Source: Ferrovum myxofaciens (lineage in GTDB: Bacteria > Pseudomonadota > Gammaproteobacteria > Burkholderiales > Ferrovaceae). From it: DNA of 40,071 bases. The number at the start of each line of letters is the position of its first letter. Position 1 is the first letter of the stretch. A model generated the notes under the pieces. It worked only from the letters and a program-made list of their open reading frames with translations. It ran no database searches and was not told the DNA's origin. Both the position numbers and the translations under genes were made by a program. Location of the stretch: positions 1 to 40,071 of the forward strand of contig NZ_JPOQ01000013.1 in assembly GCF_000735045.1 (NCBI RefSeq), written 5' to 3'. Positions 9,930-19,773 of this stretch are shown here, one piece after another.

Positions 9930-10844
9930 TTATCCTCGGGGATGATGACGGGCATGTAATTGACGCAAACGTTCACGGGCTACATGGGTATAGATTTGGG
10001 TGGTGGAAATGTCGGCATGGCCGAGCAGAAGTTGAACGACCCGTAAATCAGCGCCATGATTCACCAGATGGGTTGCAAAAGCATGCCGAAGGGTATGGGG
10101 AGAAAGCGGCGTGATAATTCCCGCACCACGGGCATGCTGTTTGATACGATACCAAAAAGCCTGGCGCGTCATGGATTCTCGTCGGTGAGTCACAAACAGG
10201 GCACGATGAGGTTGGCCTGCCAGCAAAGTGGGACGAGCATCCTTGAGATAGCGCTCGATCCACTCCCTGGCCTGTTCTCCCAAAGGAACCAGACGCTCCT
10301 TGCCCCCTTTGCCCTGTACCCGCACCACGCCTTCGATCAACCCCAGATGCGCCAAGGGCAAGTTCACCAACTCACTGACTCGCAGACCACTGGCGTAGAG
10401 CACTTCAAGCATGGCGCGATCACGCAATCCCAAAGGTGTCTCCACGGAAGGAACGTCCAACAGACTTTCCACTTCCGCTTCGGAAAGAGCAAGGGGAAGC
10501 CCCCGTTGAATGCGCGGAGATTCCAGACGAAGCGAAGGGTCTCCAGACATCTCTTCCGTGCGTACAGCAAACCGGTAGAAACGTCGGACGCTGGACAGGG
10601 CGCGAGCCGCACTGGTACTGGAAAATTTCCGTTCCCGGAAAAGATACGCCAACCACCCTTGCAACTGAAGTTCTGACACCTCATAGGGGGAAACCGCCCC
10701 GTATTGGGACGCTAACCAGCCTGCCAGGAGGATCAGATCCCGCCGATAACTGTCCAGGGTGTTGCGGGCGAGGCCCTCTTCCAGCCAAAGACTGTCGCAA
10801 AACCTTTCCAGAGCCTGCGCCCAGTCTTCTCCCACCGCAAACAC
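9930..10844 (-). CDS. xerD: tyrosine recombinase XerD
   Basis: 304 residues. The N-terminal SAM-like core-binding domain (about 10-95) is followed by the catalytic domain with the full tyrosine-recombinase set: Arg in ASGLRVSEL, Lys in GKGGKERLVPLG, HTLRHAFATHL (HxxR), LGHADISTTQIY, and the nucleophilic Tyr in IYTHV. XerD with XerC resolves chromosome dimers at dif during division, working with FtsK. XerC cannot be fully excluded, but the LEDVPS-region pattern and length favour XerD. GTG start; GGAGG six bases upstream lies in a hairpin (see 10848-10869). It follows rplS by 27 bp. Confidence 0.88.
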   Translation of the reverse strand: MFAVGEDWAQALERFCDSLWLEEGLARNTLDSYRRDLILLAGWLASQYGAVSPYEVSELQLQGWLAYLFRERKFSSTSAARALSSVRRFYRFAVRTEEMSGDPSLRLESPRIQRGLPLALSEAEVESLLDVPSVETPLGLRDRAMLEVLYASGLRVSELVNLPLAHLGLIEGVVRVQGKGGKERLVPLGEQAREWIERYLKDARPTLLAGQPHRALFVTHRRESMTRQAFWYRIKQHARGAGIITPLSPHTLRHAFATHLVNHGADLRVVQLLLGHADISTTQIYTHVARERLRQLHARHHPRG

Positions 10845-10847
10845 GTC

Positions 10848-10869
10848 TTTCCTCCTCCCGAGGAGGAAA
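10848..10869 (-). promoter_or_regulatory. hairpin that can sequester the xerD ribosome-binding site
   Basis: A 9-bp perfect inverted repeat (TTTCCTCCT and AGGAGGAAA) with the tetraloop CCCG on the plus-strand reading. On the transcript the 3' arm contains the xerD Shine-Dalgarno GGAGG, six bases before the GTG. The 5' arm, right after the rplS stop, is an exact anti-Shine-Dalgarno. There is no U-tract, so it is not a standard terminator. It could lower xerD expression relative to the ribosomal operon, or couple it to ribosomes terminating at rplS. Confidence 0.55.
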
Positions 10870-10871
10870 CC

Positions 10872-11255
10872 TTAAAGAGGCTTGGCCGCTGTTTTGATGC
10901 GGTTGGGCAATTTTTCGCGAATGCGGGCCGACTTACCGGAACGATCGCGCAAATAATACAGTTTGGCCCGTCGCACATCACCCCGGCGCTTCACTTCGAT
11001 GCTGGTGATGGAAGGGGACCAGGTCTGAAAGGTCCGTTCTACCCCTTCACCGGAGGAAACCTTGCGCACGGTGAAAGCCGAGTTCAGGCCACGATTACGC
11101 TTGGCAATGACCACACCTTCAAAGGCCTGAACCCGTTTACGTTCGCCTTCCACCACCGCCACGCTGACTACCACGGTGTCGCCCGGCGCAAAATCCGGGA
11201 TGGTTTTGCTCAAGCGGGCCATTTCTTCCTGTTCAAGTTGTTCGATGATATTCAT
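10872..11255 (-). CDS. rplS: 50S ribosomal protein L19
   Basis: 127 residues with typical L19 features: [33 protein letters not shown], and the C-terminal [20 protein letters not shown]19 lies at the 30S-50S interface. Its ATG overlaps the trmD stop (ATGA), as in the standard rpsP-rimM-trmD-rplS operon. The family is usually about 115 residues; the short extra C-terminus (to AAKPL) is ordinary. Confidence 0.98.
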   Translation of the reverse strand: MNIIEQLEQEEMARLSKTIPDFAPGDTVVVSVAVVEGERKRVQAFEGVVIAKRNRGLNSAFTVRKVSSGEGVERTFQTWSPSITSIEVKRRGDVRRAKLYYLRDRSGKSARIREKLPNRIKTAAKPL

Positions 11256-12022
11256 GAGTTGCTTCCTTTGGCCTCAAGGGCCATTTTGTACTCTTTCAAG
11301 AGTTTTTCATCATCCCCGGAAAGCGGTTGGCGAGCCAACATATCCGGGCGTTTTTTCCAGGTGCATCCAAGGGACTGCATCCTGCGCCAGCGTTGGATGT
11401 GGGCATGATTGCCCGACATCAACACGGACGGTACTGCCATTCCTTCATAGAGTTCCGGACGGGTATAGTGCGGCGCTTCCAGCAACCCCTGCACGAAAGA
11501 TTCCACCCCCACGGACTCCTGATTACCCAGGGTTCCAGGCAACTGCCGGATCACCGCATCCATCAAGATCATGGCGGGCAATTCCCCCCCCGACAACACA
11601 TAATCCCCCAAGGAGATTTCTTCATCCACCGCGCAGTCAATGACGCGCTGGTCGATGCCTTCATACCTTCCCGCCAGCAGGATCAATCCTTCCCGCCGGG
11701 TCAACTCCATCACTCGCCCATGATCAAGGGGCTTCCCCTGGGGCGACAGATACACCACATAAGGCTCAACCCCCAATTCCCGTTGCCGGGTACGGGCAGC
11801 ATTCAACGCCTTCAGCAGGGGATCGGGCAACATCACCATCCCCGGCCCCCCACCGTAGGGACGATCATCCACCGTATGATAGTTATCCGTGGTAAAGACA
11901 CGGGGATTCCATGGGGTGAAGGACCAGATTCCCTGCTCCAAAGCACGCCGGGTCACTCCATGCTGGGTCAGCGCTGAAAACATTTCCGGAAACAGCGTGA
12001 CCACGTCAAAGACATAGGTCAT
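11252..12022 (-). CDS. trmD: tRNA (guanine-N1)-methyltransferase TrmD
   Basis: 256 residues, the usual TrmD length. Motifs include [12 protein letters not shown] near the N-terminal SPOUT core, the SAM-binding knot [15 protein letters not shown] and [16 protein letters not shown], and a C-terminal helical domain. TrmD methylates G37 of tRNAs that read CUN, CCN and CGG codons, preventing +1 frameshifting. Its ATG shares one base with the rimM stop (TGATG), and its end overlaps the rplS start, indicating translational coupling. Confidence 0.98.
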   Translation of the reverse strand: MTYVFDVVTLFPEMFSALTQHGVTRRALEQGIWSFTPWNPRVFTTDNYHTVDDRPYGGGPGMVMLPDPLLKALNAARTRQRELGVEPYVVYLSPQGKPLDHGRVMELTRREGLILLAGRYEGIDQRVIDCAVDEEISLGDYVLSGGELPAMILMDAVIRQLPGTLGNQESVGVESFVQGLLEAPHYTRPELYEGMAVPSVLMSGNHAHIQRWRRMQSLGCTWKKRPDMLARQPLSGDDEKLLKEYKMALEAKGSNS

Positions 12023-12543
12023 CAGTAATCCAGTCCCCAGTCCACATGTATCACACCCTCAGCCAGACGCACTTCCTGCAACAGGGGGGAAACAAAGGGT
12101 ATGAGCCGTTCCCTCTCGCCTGAACGCACCACCAAAACTGGATGAGCTCCTGTTTCCAGCAATTCCTTGACTATTCCCAAGGTTTCACCCGCGCCATTTA
12201 GCACGGACATCCCCACCAGATCGGACCAATAAAACTCCCCCGGCTCCAAGGCGGGCAATTCCCTGTGGGGGACAACCACCTCGAAACCACGCAAAAGTTC
12301 TGCCTGGGAACGGTCCGTCACCCCCTCCAGAGAGGCAACCAACCCCCCGCCCTGCACCTGCCAATCCACCAGTCTATATCGCTGATACTGCCCTTCTTTT
12401 CCCAACCCCCACTCGGCATAGTGGGACAAACTGTCCAGCGACTCACTGTAGGTATGGACGCGCACCCAGCCCTTCACCCCAAAGGGGGTGCCGATACGCC
12501 CCATCACCACCCATTCAGGCAGCGACAGTTTGCGCTCCGACAC
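12022..12543 (-). CDS. rimM: ribosome maturation factor RimM
   Basis: 173 residues from the GTG at 12543. The N-terminal RimM domain carries [20 protein letters not shown], and the C-terminal PRC-barrel carries [11 protein letters not shown] and the terminal [12 protein letters not shown]. RimM binds S19 and assists 30S head assembly. The start is uncertain. The GTG gives a normal N-terminus but overlaps rpsP by 29 bp in another frame and has no strong Shine-Dalgarno. An internal GTG-GTG-ATG cluster 12 to 14 codons later is the main alternative; extension to 12585 is unlikely. Confidence 0.93.
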   Translation of the reverse strand: MSERKLSLPEWVVMGRIGTPFGVKGWVRVHTYSESLDSLSHYAEWGLGKEGQYQRYRLVDWQVQGGGLVASLEGVTDRSQAELLRGFEVVVPHRELPALEPGEFYWSDLVGMSVLNGAGETLGIVKELLETGAHPVLVVRSGERERLIPFVSPLLQEVRLAEGVIHVDWGLDY

Positions 12544-12775
12544 GTTTGACCAACTTTGCCACCGCGTCAGAAACCTGTGCTCCACGCTCCTGCCAAAAGG
12601 TTACACGTGCCAGATCGAGACGCAGAGAATCGGCGGCTCCTGCAACGCTCAGCGGGTTATAAAAACCCAACCGCTCGATAAAACGACCATCGCGCCGATT
12701 ACGGGAATCGGCCACGACCACATTGTAGAAAGGACGATTACGGGCACCGCCACGGGACAAACGGATCACAACCAT
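12515..12775 (-). CDS. rpsP: 30S ribosomal protein S16
   Basis: 86 residues: [20 protein letters not shown] at the start, then [13 protein letters not shown], a canonical S16. It is the first gene of the rpsP-rimM-trmD-rplS operon, with a promoter about 60 bp upstream and a moderate ACAGG ribosome-binding site. Confidence 0.98.
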   Translation of the reverse strand: MVVIRLSRGGARNRPFYNVVVADSRNRRDGRFIERLGFYNPLSVAGAADSLRLDLARVTFWQERGAQVSDAVAKLVKRVGAQTVAA

Positions 12776-12834
12776 GTTTACCTGTTCCTGTCAGAGTGGC
12801 ACGCGGGAACACCCCTCGTACCGAAAAGTCTTTG

Positions 12835-12864
12835 ATTATAAGCCAATCCAGGCTGAAGACACAA
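12835..12864 (-). promoter_or_regulatory. sigma-70-type promoter for the rpsP operon
   Basis: On the minus strand, TTGTGT (12864-12859) and a perfect TATAAT (12840-12835) are separated by 18 bases. This predicts a start near 12828 and a leader of about 50 bases before rpsP. It lies immediately downstream of the Rieske gene stop, so the ribosomal operon has its own promoter. Confidence 0.65.
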
Positions 12865-12870
12865 GGGGCA

Positions 12871-13965
12871 TCATCCCAACAGACGATGCAAAAACTCGTG
12901 GAAATGCAACATGCCATCTTCCATGGGGGATTGGTAAGGCCCCCCTTCCTCGCGACCACGTACAGCCAAGGCACGGCGGCCCCGATCCATACGCTCGCAA
13001 ATCTCGTCATCTTCCCGGGCGGTTTCGAAGTAAGCCTGCTGTTGGGCTTCCACGAATTCACGCTCGAACAGAATGATTTCTTCCGGATAGTAAAACTCCA
13101 CCACATTGGTACATTGGTGCGGGCCCGCAGGCCACACCGTACTGACCACCAGGACATGGGGGTACCATTCCACCATGATGTTGGGATAAATAACCATCCA
13201 GATCGCCCCGTTAAGGGGTTCCCGCTCACCACTGTAGCGTCGGACCACCTCGTGCCACTGCTGATAAATAGGCGACCCGGCTTTTCTCAAATGGTCCTTC
13301 AATCCCACAGTCTGCACACTGTAACCCGCCCCAAATTCCCACCGCAGGTCGTCACAATTCACAAACCCGGACAGCCCCGGATGAAAGGGCACCACATGGT
13401 AATCCTCGAGATAAACTTCGATGAAGGTTTTCCAGTTGAAGTGATGCTGAAAGGTCTTGATCGAATCCAGTTGATATCCGGAAAAATCCAGATCACGGGC
13501 TGCCCGGCACTGTGCCAACTCCTGCAGAACCGATTCTCCGCCCTCAAAGAGTAGTCCATTCCAGCGCAACAGTTGGGAACGTTCCAGATCCAGACAAGGC
13601 TGATTGGCAAAATGGGGAGCGCCCGCCAAACGACCACTCAGATCATAGGTCCAGCGATGAAGTGGGCACACGATGTTCTTGGCGTGTCCGCGCCCCTGCA
13701 GCATGATGGCCTGACGATGGCGACAAACGTTGGACAACAAGGCCACCGAGTGACCATCATTCACCAGAACCTGTCCATGATCGCGCCACGGCAGGGAAAA
13801 ATAATCGCCTGCACCGGCCACCATGAGTTCGTGACCCACATACTGGGGGGATTTCAGAAACAAACCTTCTCGCTCCACCGGTTCGAAGGTGGGGTCGGTG
13901 TACCAGCGCAATGGTAAATGAGGCAACGCACTGGAGAATTGCGACATGGATCCCAAACTACTCAT
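12871..13965 (-). CDS. Rieske non-heme iron oxygenase, alpha-subunit type
   Basis: About 364 residues. The N-terminal Rieske domain has the [2Fe-2S] ligands C81-x-H83 (CRHR) and C100-x2-H103 (CPLHRW). The C-terminal catalytic domain has the mononuclear iron motif EDYHVVPFHPG with H190 and H195; the third acidic ligand probably lies in the C-terminal third (AREDDEICE). Family members hydroxylate or demethylate aromatic or quaternary amine substrates and need a reductase, which is not encoded next to it. The substrate cannot be told from sequence. ATG 13965 has GAGAGG at good spacing; a GTG at 13971 is an alternative. It is divergent from xseB-ispA-dxs. Confidence 0.85.
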   Translation of the reverse strand: MSSLGSMSQFSSALPHLPLRWYTDPTFEPVEREGLFLKSPQYVGHELMVAGAGDYFSLPWRDHGQVLVNDGHSVALLSNVCRHRQAIMLQGRGHAKNIVCPLHRWTYDLSGRLAGAPHFANQPCLDLERSQLLRWNGLLFEGGESVLQELAQCRAARDLDFSGYQLDSIKTFQHHFNWKTFIEVYLEDYHVVPFHPGLSGFVNCDDLRWEFGAGYSVQTVGLKDHLRKAGSPIYQQWHEVVRRYSGEREPLNGAIWMVIYPNIMVEWYPHVLVVSTVWPAGPHQCTNVVEFYYPEEIILFEREFVEAQQQAYFETAREDDEICERMDRGRRALAVRGREEGGPYQSPMEDGMLHFHEFLHRLLG

Positions 13966-14139
13966 GTCCACAGCCTCTCAAGTAAAGCGCAAAGAATGCA
14001 GGTTGTATGATGTCAGAATCGCCTTGGCGACCTGACGGACAAAAGGGAGATTATACCCTGAAACCCCACAAGAGGGGCACCGATCAGTTAGAATAAAGCG
14101 TTTCGGGGGATGAATGCCCTCTTCTTCGAGATCACTGCC

Positions 14140-14361
14140 ATGACCGAACCCGCCGCGCCAGAAAGTTATGAAAGCGCCTTGAAGGAACTGGAAGGTCAAT
14201 TGAGCCGTCTGGAAAACGACCCGCTGACTCTGGAAGAAGCGCTGACCACTTACCAGCGGGGTACTTTCTTGTTGAATTACTGCCAGAGCCGTCTTGCCGA
14301 GGCAGAACAACGCATTCAGGTACTGGAGGGAGAAAAATTGCAGGATTATCGTATCTCATGA
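14140..14361 (+). CDS. xseB: exodeoxyribonuclease VII small subunit
   Basis: 73 residues from ATG 14140: SYESALKELEGQLSRLEND, LTLEEALTTYQRG and AEQRIQVLEGE, typical of XseB. It forms the small subunit of ExoVII with XseA (not in the window). An upstream in-frame ATG at 14110 would add 10 residues but has its GGGGGA directly abutting it, so 14140 is preferred. Its stop overlaps the ispA start (ATGA). The xseB-ispA-dxs order is widely conserved. Confidence 0.93.
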   Translation: MTEPAAPESYESALKELEGQLSRLENDPLTLEEALTTYQRGTFLLNYCQSRLAEAEQRIQVLEGEKLQDYRIS

Positions 14362-15260
14362 CCCTATCCCCCGATTTTTTTGCCTGGATGACGGAACAGC
14401 GGGCTGCCATGGAATTTTTTCTGGACCGGCAATTACCTGCCCCCAATGTAACCCCCACTCGTTTACACCAGGCCATGCGTCACGCCACCCTGGGCGGAGG
14501 GAAACGCATCCGTGCCCTGCTGGCCCTGGCGGCGGGAGAATTGGTCGACGCGCCGCGTGCGCGCCTGCTCTGTGTGGCAGGCAGCCTGGAATTGATTCAT
14601 ACCTACTCCCTGATTCATGACGATCTGCCCTGTATGGATAACGATGTCCTGCGTCGGGGCAAACCTACCTGTCATATCCAGTTTGGAGAAGCCATCGCAT
14701 TGCTGGCAGGAGATGCGCTGCAATCCCTGGCATTTCAATGGTTGTCAGAGGAGTCGGAGGACCCGCTCCAGTCCGGCCAAATCCCTCTGGTTCATTTGCT
14801 GGCCGTCGCCAGTGGTTCACGGGGCATGGCAGGAGGTCAGGCCATCGACCTGGAGAGCACCACCACCCCCCTTCCTTTGCCCGAACTGGAGATCATGCAC
14901 CTCAAAAAAACAGGTGCCCTGATCCGTGCCGCCATCCTGATGGGCGCCCACTGCGGGTCCGCTCCTCTGAAGGCCGCCGATCTGCAACATCTGACCCACT
15001 TCGCCAATCGGGTGGGACTACTGTTTCAAATCGTCGACGATATTCTGGATGCCACCATGGATACCTCCACCCTGGGAAAAACCGCAGGCAAGGACGATGC
15101 GCACCAAAAAGCCACCTACGTCACCCTCCTGGGACTGGGCCCTGCCCGCCAACGGGCAGAAGAACTGGAGCAGGAAGCGCTGCTCACCCTGGCTCGTTTG
15201 CCTCTGGCCACCCAACGTCTGGAAGACTTGACGCGCTTCATGAACGCACGTCATCATTGA
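14358..15260 (+). CDS. ispA: (2E,6E)-farnesyl diphosphate synthase
   Basis: 300 residues. A trans-prenyltransferase with the first Asp-rich motif DDLPCMD (D88, D89, D94), the second motif VDDILD, and GGGKRIR near the N-terminus. It condenses DMAPP/GPP with IPP to make farnesyl diphosphate, the precursor of undecaprenyl phosphate, quinone side chains and heme O/A. Its start overlaps xseB (ATGA), and dxs begins directly after its stop, so isoprenoid supply genes are coupled. Confidence 0.96.
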   Translation: MTLSPDFFAWMTEQRAAMEFFLDRQLPAPNVTPTRLHQAMRHATLGGGKRIRALLALAAGELVDAPRARLLCVAGSLELIHTYSLIHDDLPCMDNDVLRRGKPTCHIQFGEAIALLAGDALQSLAFQWLSEESEDPLQSGQIPLVHLLAVASGSRGMAGGQAIDLESTTTPLPLPELEIMHLKKTGALIRAAILMGAHCGSAPLKAADLQHLTHFANRVGLLFQIVDDILDATMDTSTLGKTAGKDDAHQKATYVTLLGLGPARQRAEELEQEALLTLARLPLATQRLEDLTRFMNARHH

Positions 15261-17153
15261 ATGCCCATGTCCAATTTCACCCCGCCCACCCTCGACCAGA
15301 TCCATTCCCCCGCCGACCTGCGTTGTCTCGAGCGTCGTGCACTTCCCTATCTGGCCACAGAACTGCGCCAATTCATCCTGCACAGCGTGGCCCGCACCGG
15401 AGGTCATTTATCGAGCAATCTGGGCACCGTGGAACTGGCCCTGGCCTTGCATTATGTGTTCGATACCCCCCGTGATCGTCTGGTCTGGGATGTGGGACAT
15501 CAAACCTATGCCCACAAGATCCTGACCGGACGTCGCGCCGGCATGGCACACCTGCGCATGAAAGACGGTCTGTCGGGTTTCCCCAAACGCAGCGAAAGCG
15601 AATACGATGCCTTTGGCACCGCTCACTCCAGCACCTCCATCAGCGCGGCTCTGGGCATGGCCACGGCTTTCCACCGTGCGGGCAAAAGGGAACGGGCCAT
15701 TGCCGTCATCGGCGATGGCGCCCTGACGGGAGGCATGGCCTTCGAAGCCATGAACAATGCCAAGAACACGGGCGCTAATCTGGTGGTCGTCCTCAATGAC
15801 AACGACATGTCCATTTCCCCTCCGGTGGGGGCTTTGCAACATCATCTGGCCCGTATCCTGTCTGGACACCTGTACAATTCGATGCGTCGGGGCAGCGAAA
15901 AGGTCCTGGGGGTAGCCCCCCCCATTCTGGAGTTTGCAAAACGCTGGGAAGAGCATATGAAGGGGATGATGACCCCGCCCGCCACTCTGTTCGAGGAATT
16001 CGGCTTCAACTATATCGGCCCCATTGACGGTCACGATCTGGATATTCTGGTTTCCACCCTGACCAATGTACGCAAACTGGAAGGCCCTCAATTTCTCCAT
16101 GTGGTGACGCGCAAGGGCAAAGGCTATCCTCCCGCCGAGGAAGACCCGATTCGATACCACGGAGTCACGCCTTTTGATCCCGATCAGGGCATTCAACCCA
16201 AAGTCAGTTCAGCACCCAGTTACACGGACATCTTTGGCCAATGGCTGTGCGACATGGCAGCGACGGATGCCCGCCTGATCGGAATCACCCCTGCCATGTG
16301 CGAAGGCTCCGGCCTCACCCATTTTGCCCAGCAGTATCCCGAACGTTATTTCGATGTGGGTATTGCCGAGCAACATGCCCTGACTTTTGCGGCCGGGTTG
16401 GCTTGTGAAGGCATGAAACCCGTGATCGCCATTTATTCCACTTTCCTGCAACGGGCCTATGACCAACTGATTCACGACATCGCCCTGCAGAATCTGCCCG
16501 TGGTTCTGGCCATTGACCGGGCTGGCCTGGTGGGCGCGGATGGTGCAACCCATGCCGGTCAGTTTGATCTGACTTACCTGCGCCCCCTGCCCAACCTGAC
16601 GATCATGGCCCCCAGTGATGAAAACGAATGTCGCCAGATGCTGAGTACCGCCTTTGCTCTGGAGGGTCCCAGTGCCGTGCGCTATCCGCGCGGACGTGGG
16701 CCGGGAACCCCCGTTGACCCCTCTCTCTCGACCCTGACCATCGGGAAGGCCGAAGTGCGACAACGGGGAAAAAGCGTCGTTCTACTCGCCTTTGGGAGCA
16801 TGCTCGCGCCCGCACTGGAAGCCGGACAACGCCTCCAGGCCACCGTGGTCAACATGCGGTTCGTCAAGCCACTGGACGAAGCGCTGATCCTGGAAATGGC
16901 CCTTACCCATGATTTGGTTGTCACCGTGGAAGAAAACGCTCTGATGGGCGGGGCAGGAAGCGCGGTGGGGGAATGCCTGGCCCACCATCAGATCTCCGTG
17001 CCCCTGCTTCATCTGGGACTTCCCGATCATTTCATCGATCAGGGCGAAGTCTGTCAATTATGGCAAGACTGCGGCCTGGATGCGCCTGGACTGGAACGTC
17101 AAATACGGGCGCGCCTGCAGTCTCTGACTCATCCGAACCGCGCCCTTGGTTAA
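15261..17153 (+). CDS. dxs: 1-deoxy-D-xylulose-5-phosphate synthase
   Basis: 630 residues, close to the family length. Thiamine-diphosphate motifs are seen: [11 protein letters not shown], the GDG motif in [19 protein letters not shown], and the catalytic Glu region in [15 protein letters not shown]. The C-terminal transketolase domain has [16 protein letters not shown]. It condenses pyruvate and glyceraldehyde 3-phosphate to DXP, the first step of the MEP pathway (IspH, the last step, is encoded at 29282). ATG 15261 immediately follows the ispA stop; ATG 15267 is an equally possible start. Confidence 0.97.
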   Translation: MPMSNFTPPTLDQIHSPADLRCLERRALPYLATELRQFILHSVARTGGHLSSNLGTVELALALHYVFDTPRDRLVWDVGHQTYAHKILTGRRAGMAHLRMKDGLSGFPKRSESEYDAFGTAHSSTSISAALGMATAFHRAGKRERAIAVIGDGALTGGMAFEAMNNAKNTGANLVVVLNDNDMSISPPVGALQHHLARILSGHLYNSMRRGSEKVLGVAPPILEFAKRWEEHMKGMMTPPATLFEEFGFNYIGPIDGHDLDILVSTLTNVRKLEGPQFLHVVTRKGKGYPPAEEDPIRYHGVTPFDPDQGIQPKVSSAPSYTDIFGQWLCDMAATDARLIGITPAMCEGSGLTHFAQQYPERYFDVGIAEQHALTFAAGLACEGMKPVIAIYSTFLQRAYDQLIHDIALQNLPVVLAIDRAGLVGADGATHAGQFDLTYLRPLPNLTIMAPSDENECRQMLSTAFALEGPSAVRYPRGRGPGTPVDPSLSTLTIGKAEVRQRGKSVVLLAFGSMLAPALEAGQRLQATVVNMRFVKPLDEALILEMALTHDLVVTVEENALMGGAGSAVGECLAHHQISVPLLHLGLPDHFIDQGEVCQLWQDCGLDAPGLERQIRARLQSLTHPNRALG

Positions 17154-17159
17154 GCAAGC

Positions 17160-17180
17160 CGGGAACTCCCGAAAGTTTTT
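17160..17180 (+). terminator. weak terminator-like hairpin after dxs
   Basis: A four-base-pair GC stem (CGGG/CCCG, loop AACT) seven bases after the dxs stop, followed by AAAG and five T residues. The stem is short, so termination would be weak. The 83-bp dxs-folE2 gap otherwise holds only the folE2 ribosome-binding site. Confidence 0.3.
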
Positions 17181-17236
17181 CCACTCCCACCCTCTGTCCT
17201 TATGCTTTCTCATTCCCCCTGACCTACGGAGTTTCC

Positions 17237-18070
17237 ATGAACGCCTTTGATCCTGACCTCATTCCTGACATCCAGTCCACTCCGGATACCCGCGAAATCG
17301 CCATTGACCGTGTGGGCATCAAGGGTATCCGCCATCCGGTGAAAGTGTCGGACCGTGCGCTGGGAGACGTGCAACACACCATCGCCACGTTCAACATGTA
17401 CGTCCACCTGCCCAAGCATTTCAAAGGAACCCACATGTCTCGCTTTGTGGAGATTCTCAATCGCGAGGAACGGGAAATTTCGGTGGAATCCTTCGGCAAA
17501 ATTCTTCAGGACATGGTTCAGCGCCTGGAAGCACCCGCTGGTTTGATCGAAATGAGTTTCCCCTACTTTGTCAGCAAGGCCGCCCCGGTTTCCGGCGTAA
17601 AATCTCTCATCGACTATGAAGTCACCTTCATCGGTGAATTAACCGCAGGAAAATTTTCCTTCGCCATGAAGGTTGTGATTCCCGTCACCAGTCTTTGCCC
17701 CTGTTCCAAGGAAATTTCCGCCTATGGGGCTCATAACCAGCGTTCCCACGTCACGATCACGGCGCACACCCAAACCTTCGTGTGGATCGAGGAAATCATT
17801 CGGATTGCGGAAGAATCTGCGTCCTGCGAACTGTTTGGATTGCTCAAACGGGCCGATGAAAAATGGGTCACGGAACGGGCCTACGACAACCCGAAATTCG
17901 TGGAGGACATGGTGCGGGACGTTGCCCGCAAGTTGGATGAGGATCCCCGCATCGACGCTTATGTGGTGGAATCAGAAAACTTCGAGTCCATTCACAACCA
18001 TTCGGCCTACGCCCTGATCGAACGGATCAAGAACGCACCCACGCATCCCGCAGGGTCACTGCACGATTGA
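17237..18070 (+). CDS. folE2: GTP cyclohydrolase I type 2 (FolE2)
   Basis: 277 residues. FolE2 (GCYH-IB) features: [13 protein letters not shown] near the N-terminus, the catalytic Cys in [11 protein letters not shown] (about 155-165), AHNQRSHVT, and a C-terminal [18 protein letters not shown]. It converts GTP to dihydroneopterin triphosphate, the entry to folate synthesis. The family tolerates metals other than zinc, unlike FolE. ATG 17237 is chosen for CGGAG six bases upstream; the open frame continues further up inside dxs. The last 44 bp overlap the end of glnS on the other strand. Confidence 0.95.
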   Translation: MNAFDPDLIPDIQSTPDTREIAIDRVGIKGIRHPVKVSDRALGDVQHTIATFNMYVHLPKHFKGTHMSRFVEILNREEREISVESFGKILQDMVQRLEAPAGLIEMSFPYFVSKAAPVSGVKSLIDYEVTFIGELTAGKFSFAMKVVIPVTSLCPCSKEISAYGAHNQRSHVTITAHTQTFVWIEEIIRIAEESASCELFGLLKRADEKWVTERAYDNPKFVEDMVRDVARKLDEDPRIDAYVVESENFESIHNHSAYALIERIKNAPTHPAGSLHD

Positions 18071-19697
18071 AAACGCGCTGCCCAGGACCGGAGTCCCGAA
18101 TATCCTGCACGAAGTAGCCCAGGCGTTCAAACTGAAAAACCTGGGTACTTTCCTCCTCCATCAAGGTGGTTTCCACCCGTACCTGCAATTCTTCCATGGA
18201 GTGGGGATTGAGCAGGGTCCGGTAATCCTGTGCCGCCGCCGGATTGGGATCCATGAACAGGCGCTCGTATAACCGGACGGTGGCTTCCCCGGAATGGGTT
18301 TGAGAAAGCCAGTGGATATTGCCCTTGACCTTGACCCGATCGGCGCCCGCCGTACCACTGCGCGTTTCCATATCGCAGGTTGCATGAACTACCGTCACTT
18401 CCCCCGTCACCGGGTCGGTTTCAAACCCGGTACAGGTGATGACGTAAGCATAACGCAAACGCACCGATTTGCCCGGCGCCAGACGGAAAAACCCTTTGAC
18501 GGGTTCCACCATGAAATCGTCCCGTTCAATAAACAACTCGCGGGTCAGGGGCAGGAACCGTTCCCCCCACCCGGCGTGTTGGGGATGGTTGGGGGCAGTA
18601 CATTGCTCGACCGATGCCGCAGGAAAGTTGTCCAGTACCAGACGCAGGGGACGCAGGACGGCCACCCGACGGGGCGCATGCTCGTTAAGATCACTGCGCA
18701 GACAATCCTCCAGCACGCTGTAGTCGATAACGCTGTCCGCCTTGGAAATACCGATACGCTCGCAGAACAGACGGATGGCGGCAGGCGTGTAACCACGCCG
18801 GCGCAACCCTACCAAAGTGGGCATCCGGGGGTCATCCCAACCACTGACCCGGCCTTCCTCCACCAATTCGAGCAATTTACGTTTGCTCATCAGAGTGTGA
18901 CTCAAGTTGAGGCGAGAGAATTCGTACTGATGGGGTTGTCCAGGGACCGGGGTGTTGGCCACCACCCAGTCGTACAGCGGACGGTGATCCTCGAACTCAA
19001 GGGTGCAGAGGGAATGGGTGATCCGTTCCTCGGCATCGGAAATGGCATGGGCATAGTCGTACATGGGGTAAATACACCAGGTCGAACCCGTACGCCAATG
19101 AGGTACATGGCGGATCCGGTAGAGGGCCGGGTCACGCAGATTGAGATTGGGAGAAGCCATGTCGATGCGCGCGCGCAAAAGATAGCGTCCATCGGGAAAT
19201 TCTCCGGCACGCATGCGCCGGAACAGATCCAGATTTTCTGCAACCGGGCGATCCCGCCAAGGACTGGGGCGTCCCGCTTCAGTCAGAGAACCCCGGAAAG
19301 CGCGAATCTCTTCCGCCGACAACTCGTCCACATAGGCTTTTCCTGCCTCGATCAACCCTTCGGCATAGCGATAGCACCGGTCAAAGTAATCCGATGCGTA
19401 ATAGAGGTGATCACCCCACTGAAATCCCAGCCAGCGGACCGTGTCCAGAATGGACTGGACGTATTCCATCTCTTCCTTGGCCGGGTTGGTATCGTCGAAA
19501 CGCAGATGGCAGACTCCCCCAAAATCCCGCGCCAACCCGAAGTTGAGGCAGATGGACTTGGCATGACCAATATGCAGGTAACCATTGGGTTCCGGTGGAA
19601 AACGGGTTGCCAAGCGCCCACCGGTACGCCCGGCGGACAAATCCTCAGTAACCAGATTACGAATGAAATTCGTGGGAGTAACAGTGGGTTCGCTCAT
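18027..19697 (-). CDS. glnS: glutaminyl-tRNA synthetase
   Basis: 556 residues, matching the usual 550-560. The class I HIGH motif is in [15 protein letters not shown] (about 35-45) and the KMSKS-like loop is LMSKRKL. The C-terminal anticodon-binding beta-barrels are present. It charges tRNA-Gln directly. The start is the ATG before SEPTVTP; the open frame extends further upstream without family similarity. No Shine-Dalgarno is seen before this ATG, and a good promoter ends only six bases upstream, so the mRNA may be leaderless. It is divergent from birA. Confidence 0.96.
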   Translation of the reverse strand: MSEPTVTPTNFIRNLVTEDLSAGRTGGRLATRFPPEPNGYLHIGHAKSICLNFGLARDFGGVCHLRFDDTNPAKEEMEYVQSILDTVRWLGFQWGDHLYYASDYFDRCYRYAEGLIEAGKAYVDELSAEEIRAFRGSLTEAGRPSPWRDRPVAENLDLFRRMRAGEFPDGRYLLRARIDMASPNLNLRDPALYRIRHVPHWRTGSTWCIYPMYDYAHAISDAEERITHSLCTLEFEDHRPLYDWVVANTPVPGQPHQYEFSRLNLSHTLMSKRKLLELVEEGRVSGWDDPRMPTLVGLRRRGYTPAAIRLFCERIGISKADSVIDYSVLEDCLRSDLNEHAPRRVAVLRPLRLVLDNFPAASVEQCTAPNHPQHAGWGERFLPLTRELFIERDDFMVEPVKGFFRLAPGKSVRLRYAYVITCTGFETDPVTGEVTVVHATCDMETRSGTAGADRVKVKGNIHWLSQTHSGEATVRLYERLFMDPNPAAAQDYRTLLNPHSMEELQVRVETTLMEEESTQVFQFERLGYFVQDIRDSGPGQRVFNRAVTLRDAWVRS

Positions 19698-19703
19698 TCC
19701 ATG

Positions 19704-19732
19704 ATGATAACCGGGTACCCACTCAAGATCAA
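19704..19732 (-). promoter_or_regulatory. predicted glnS promoter at leaderless distance
   Basis: On the minus strand, TTGATC (19732-19727), a 17-base spacer and TATCAT (19709-19704). Transcription would begin about at the glnS ATG (19697), which fits the lack of a ribosome-binding site. It is inferred by eye and could be coincidental. Confidence 0.45.
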
Positions 19733-19773
19733 CCCATTGACAAGCGCCCTGCTTCTTGTCCAGACTCGAAGGC

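Noticed and set aside
10056-10676. 206-codon plus-strand frame inside xerD
   Set aside because: Antisense to a complete XerD with all catalytic motifs; no independent signals.
14738-15475. 245-codon plus-strand frame across ispA and dxs
   Set aside because: Same-strand alternative frame of two clear enzymes, with Pro/Arg/His-rich shadow composition.
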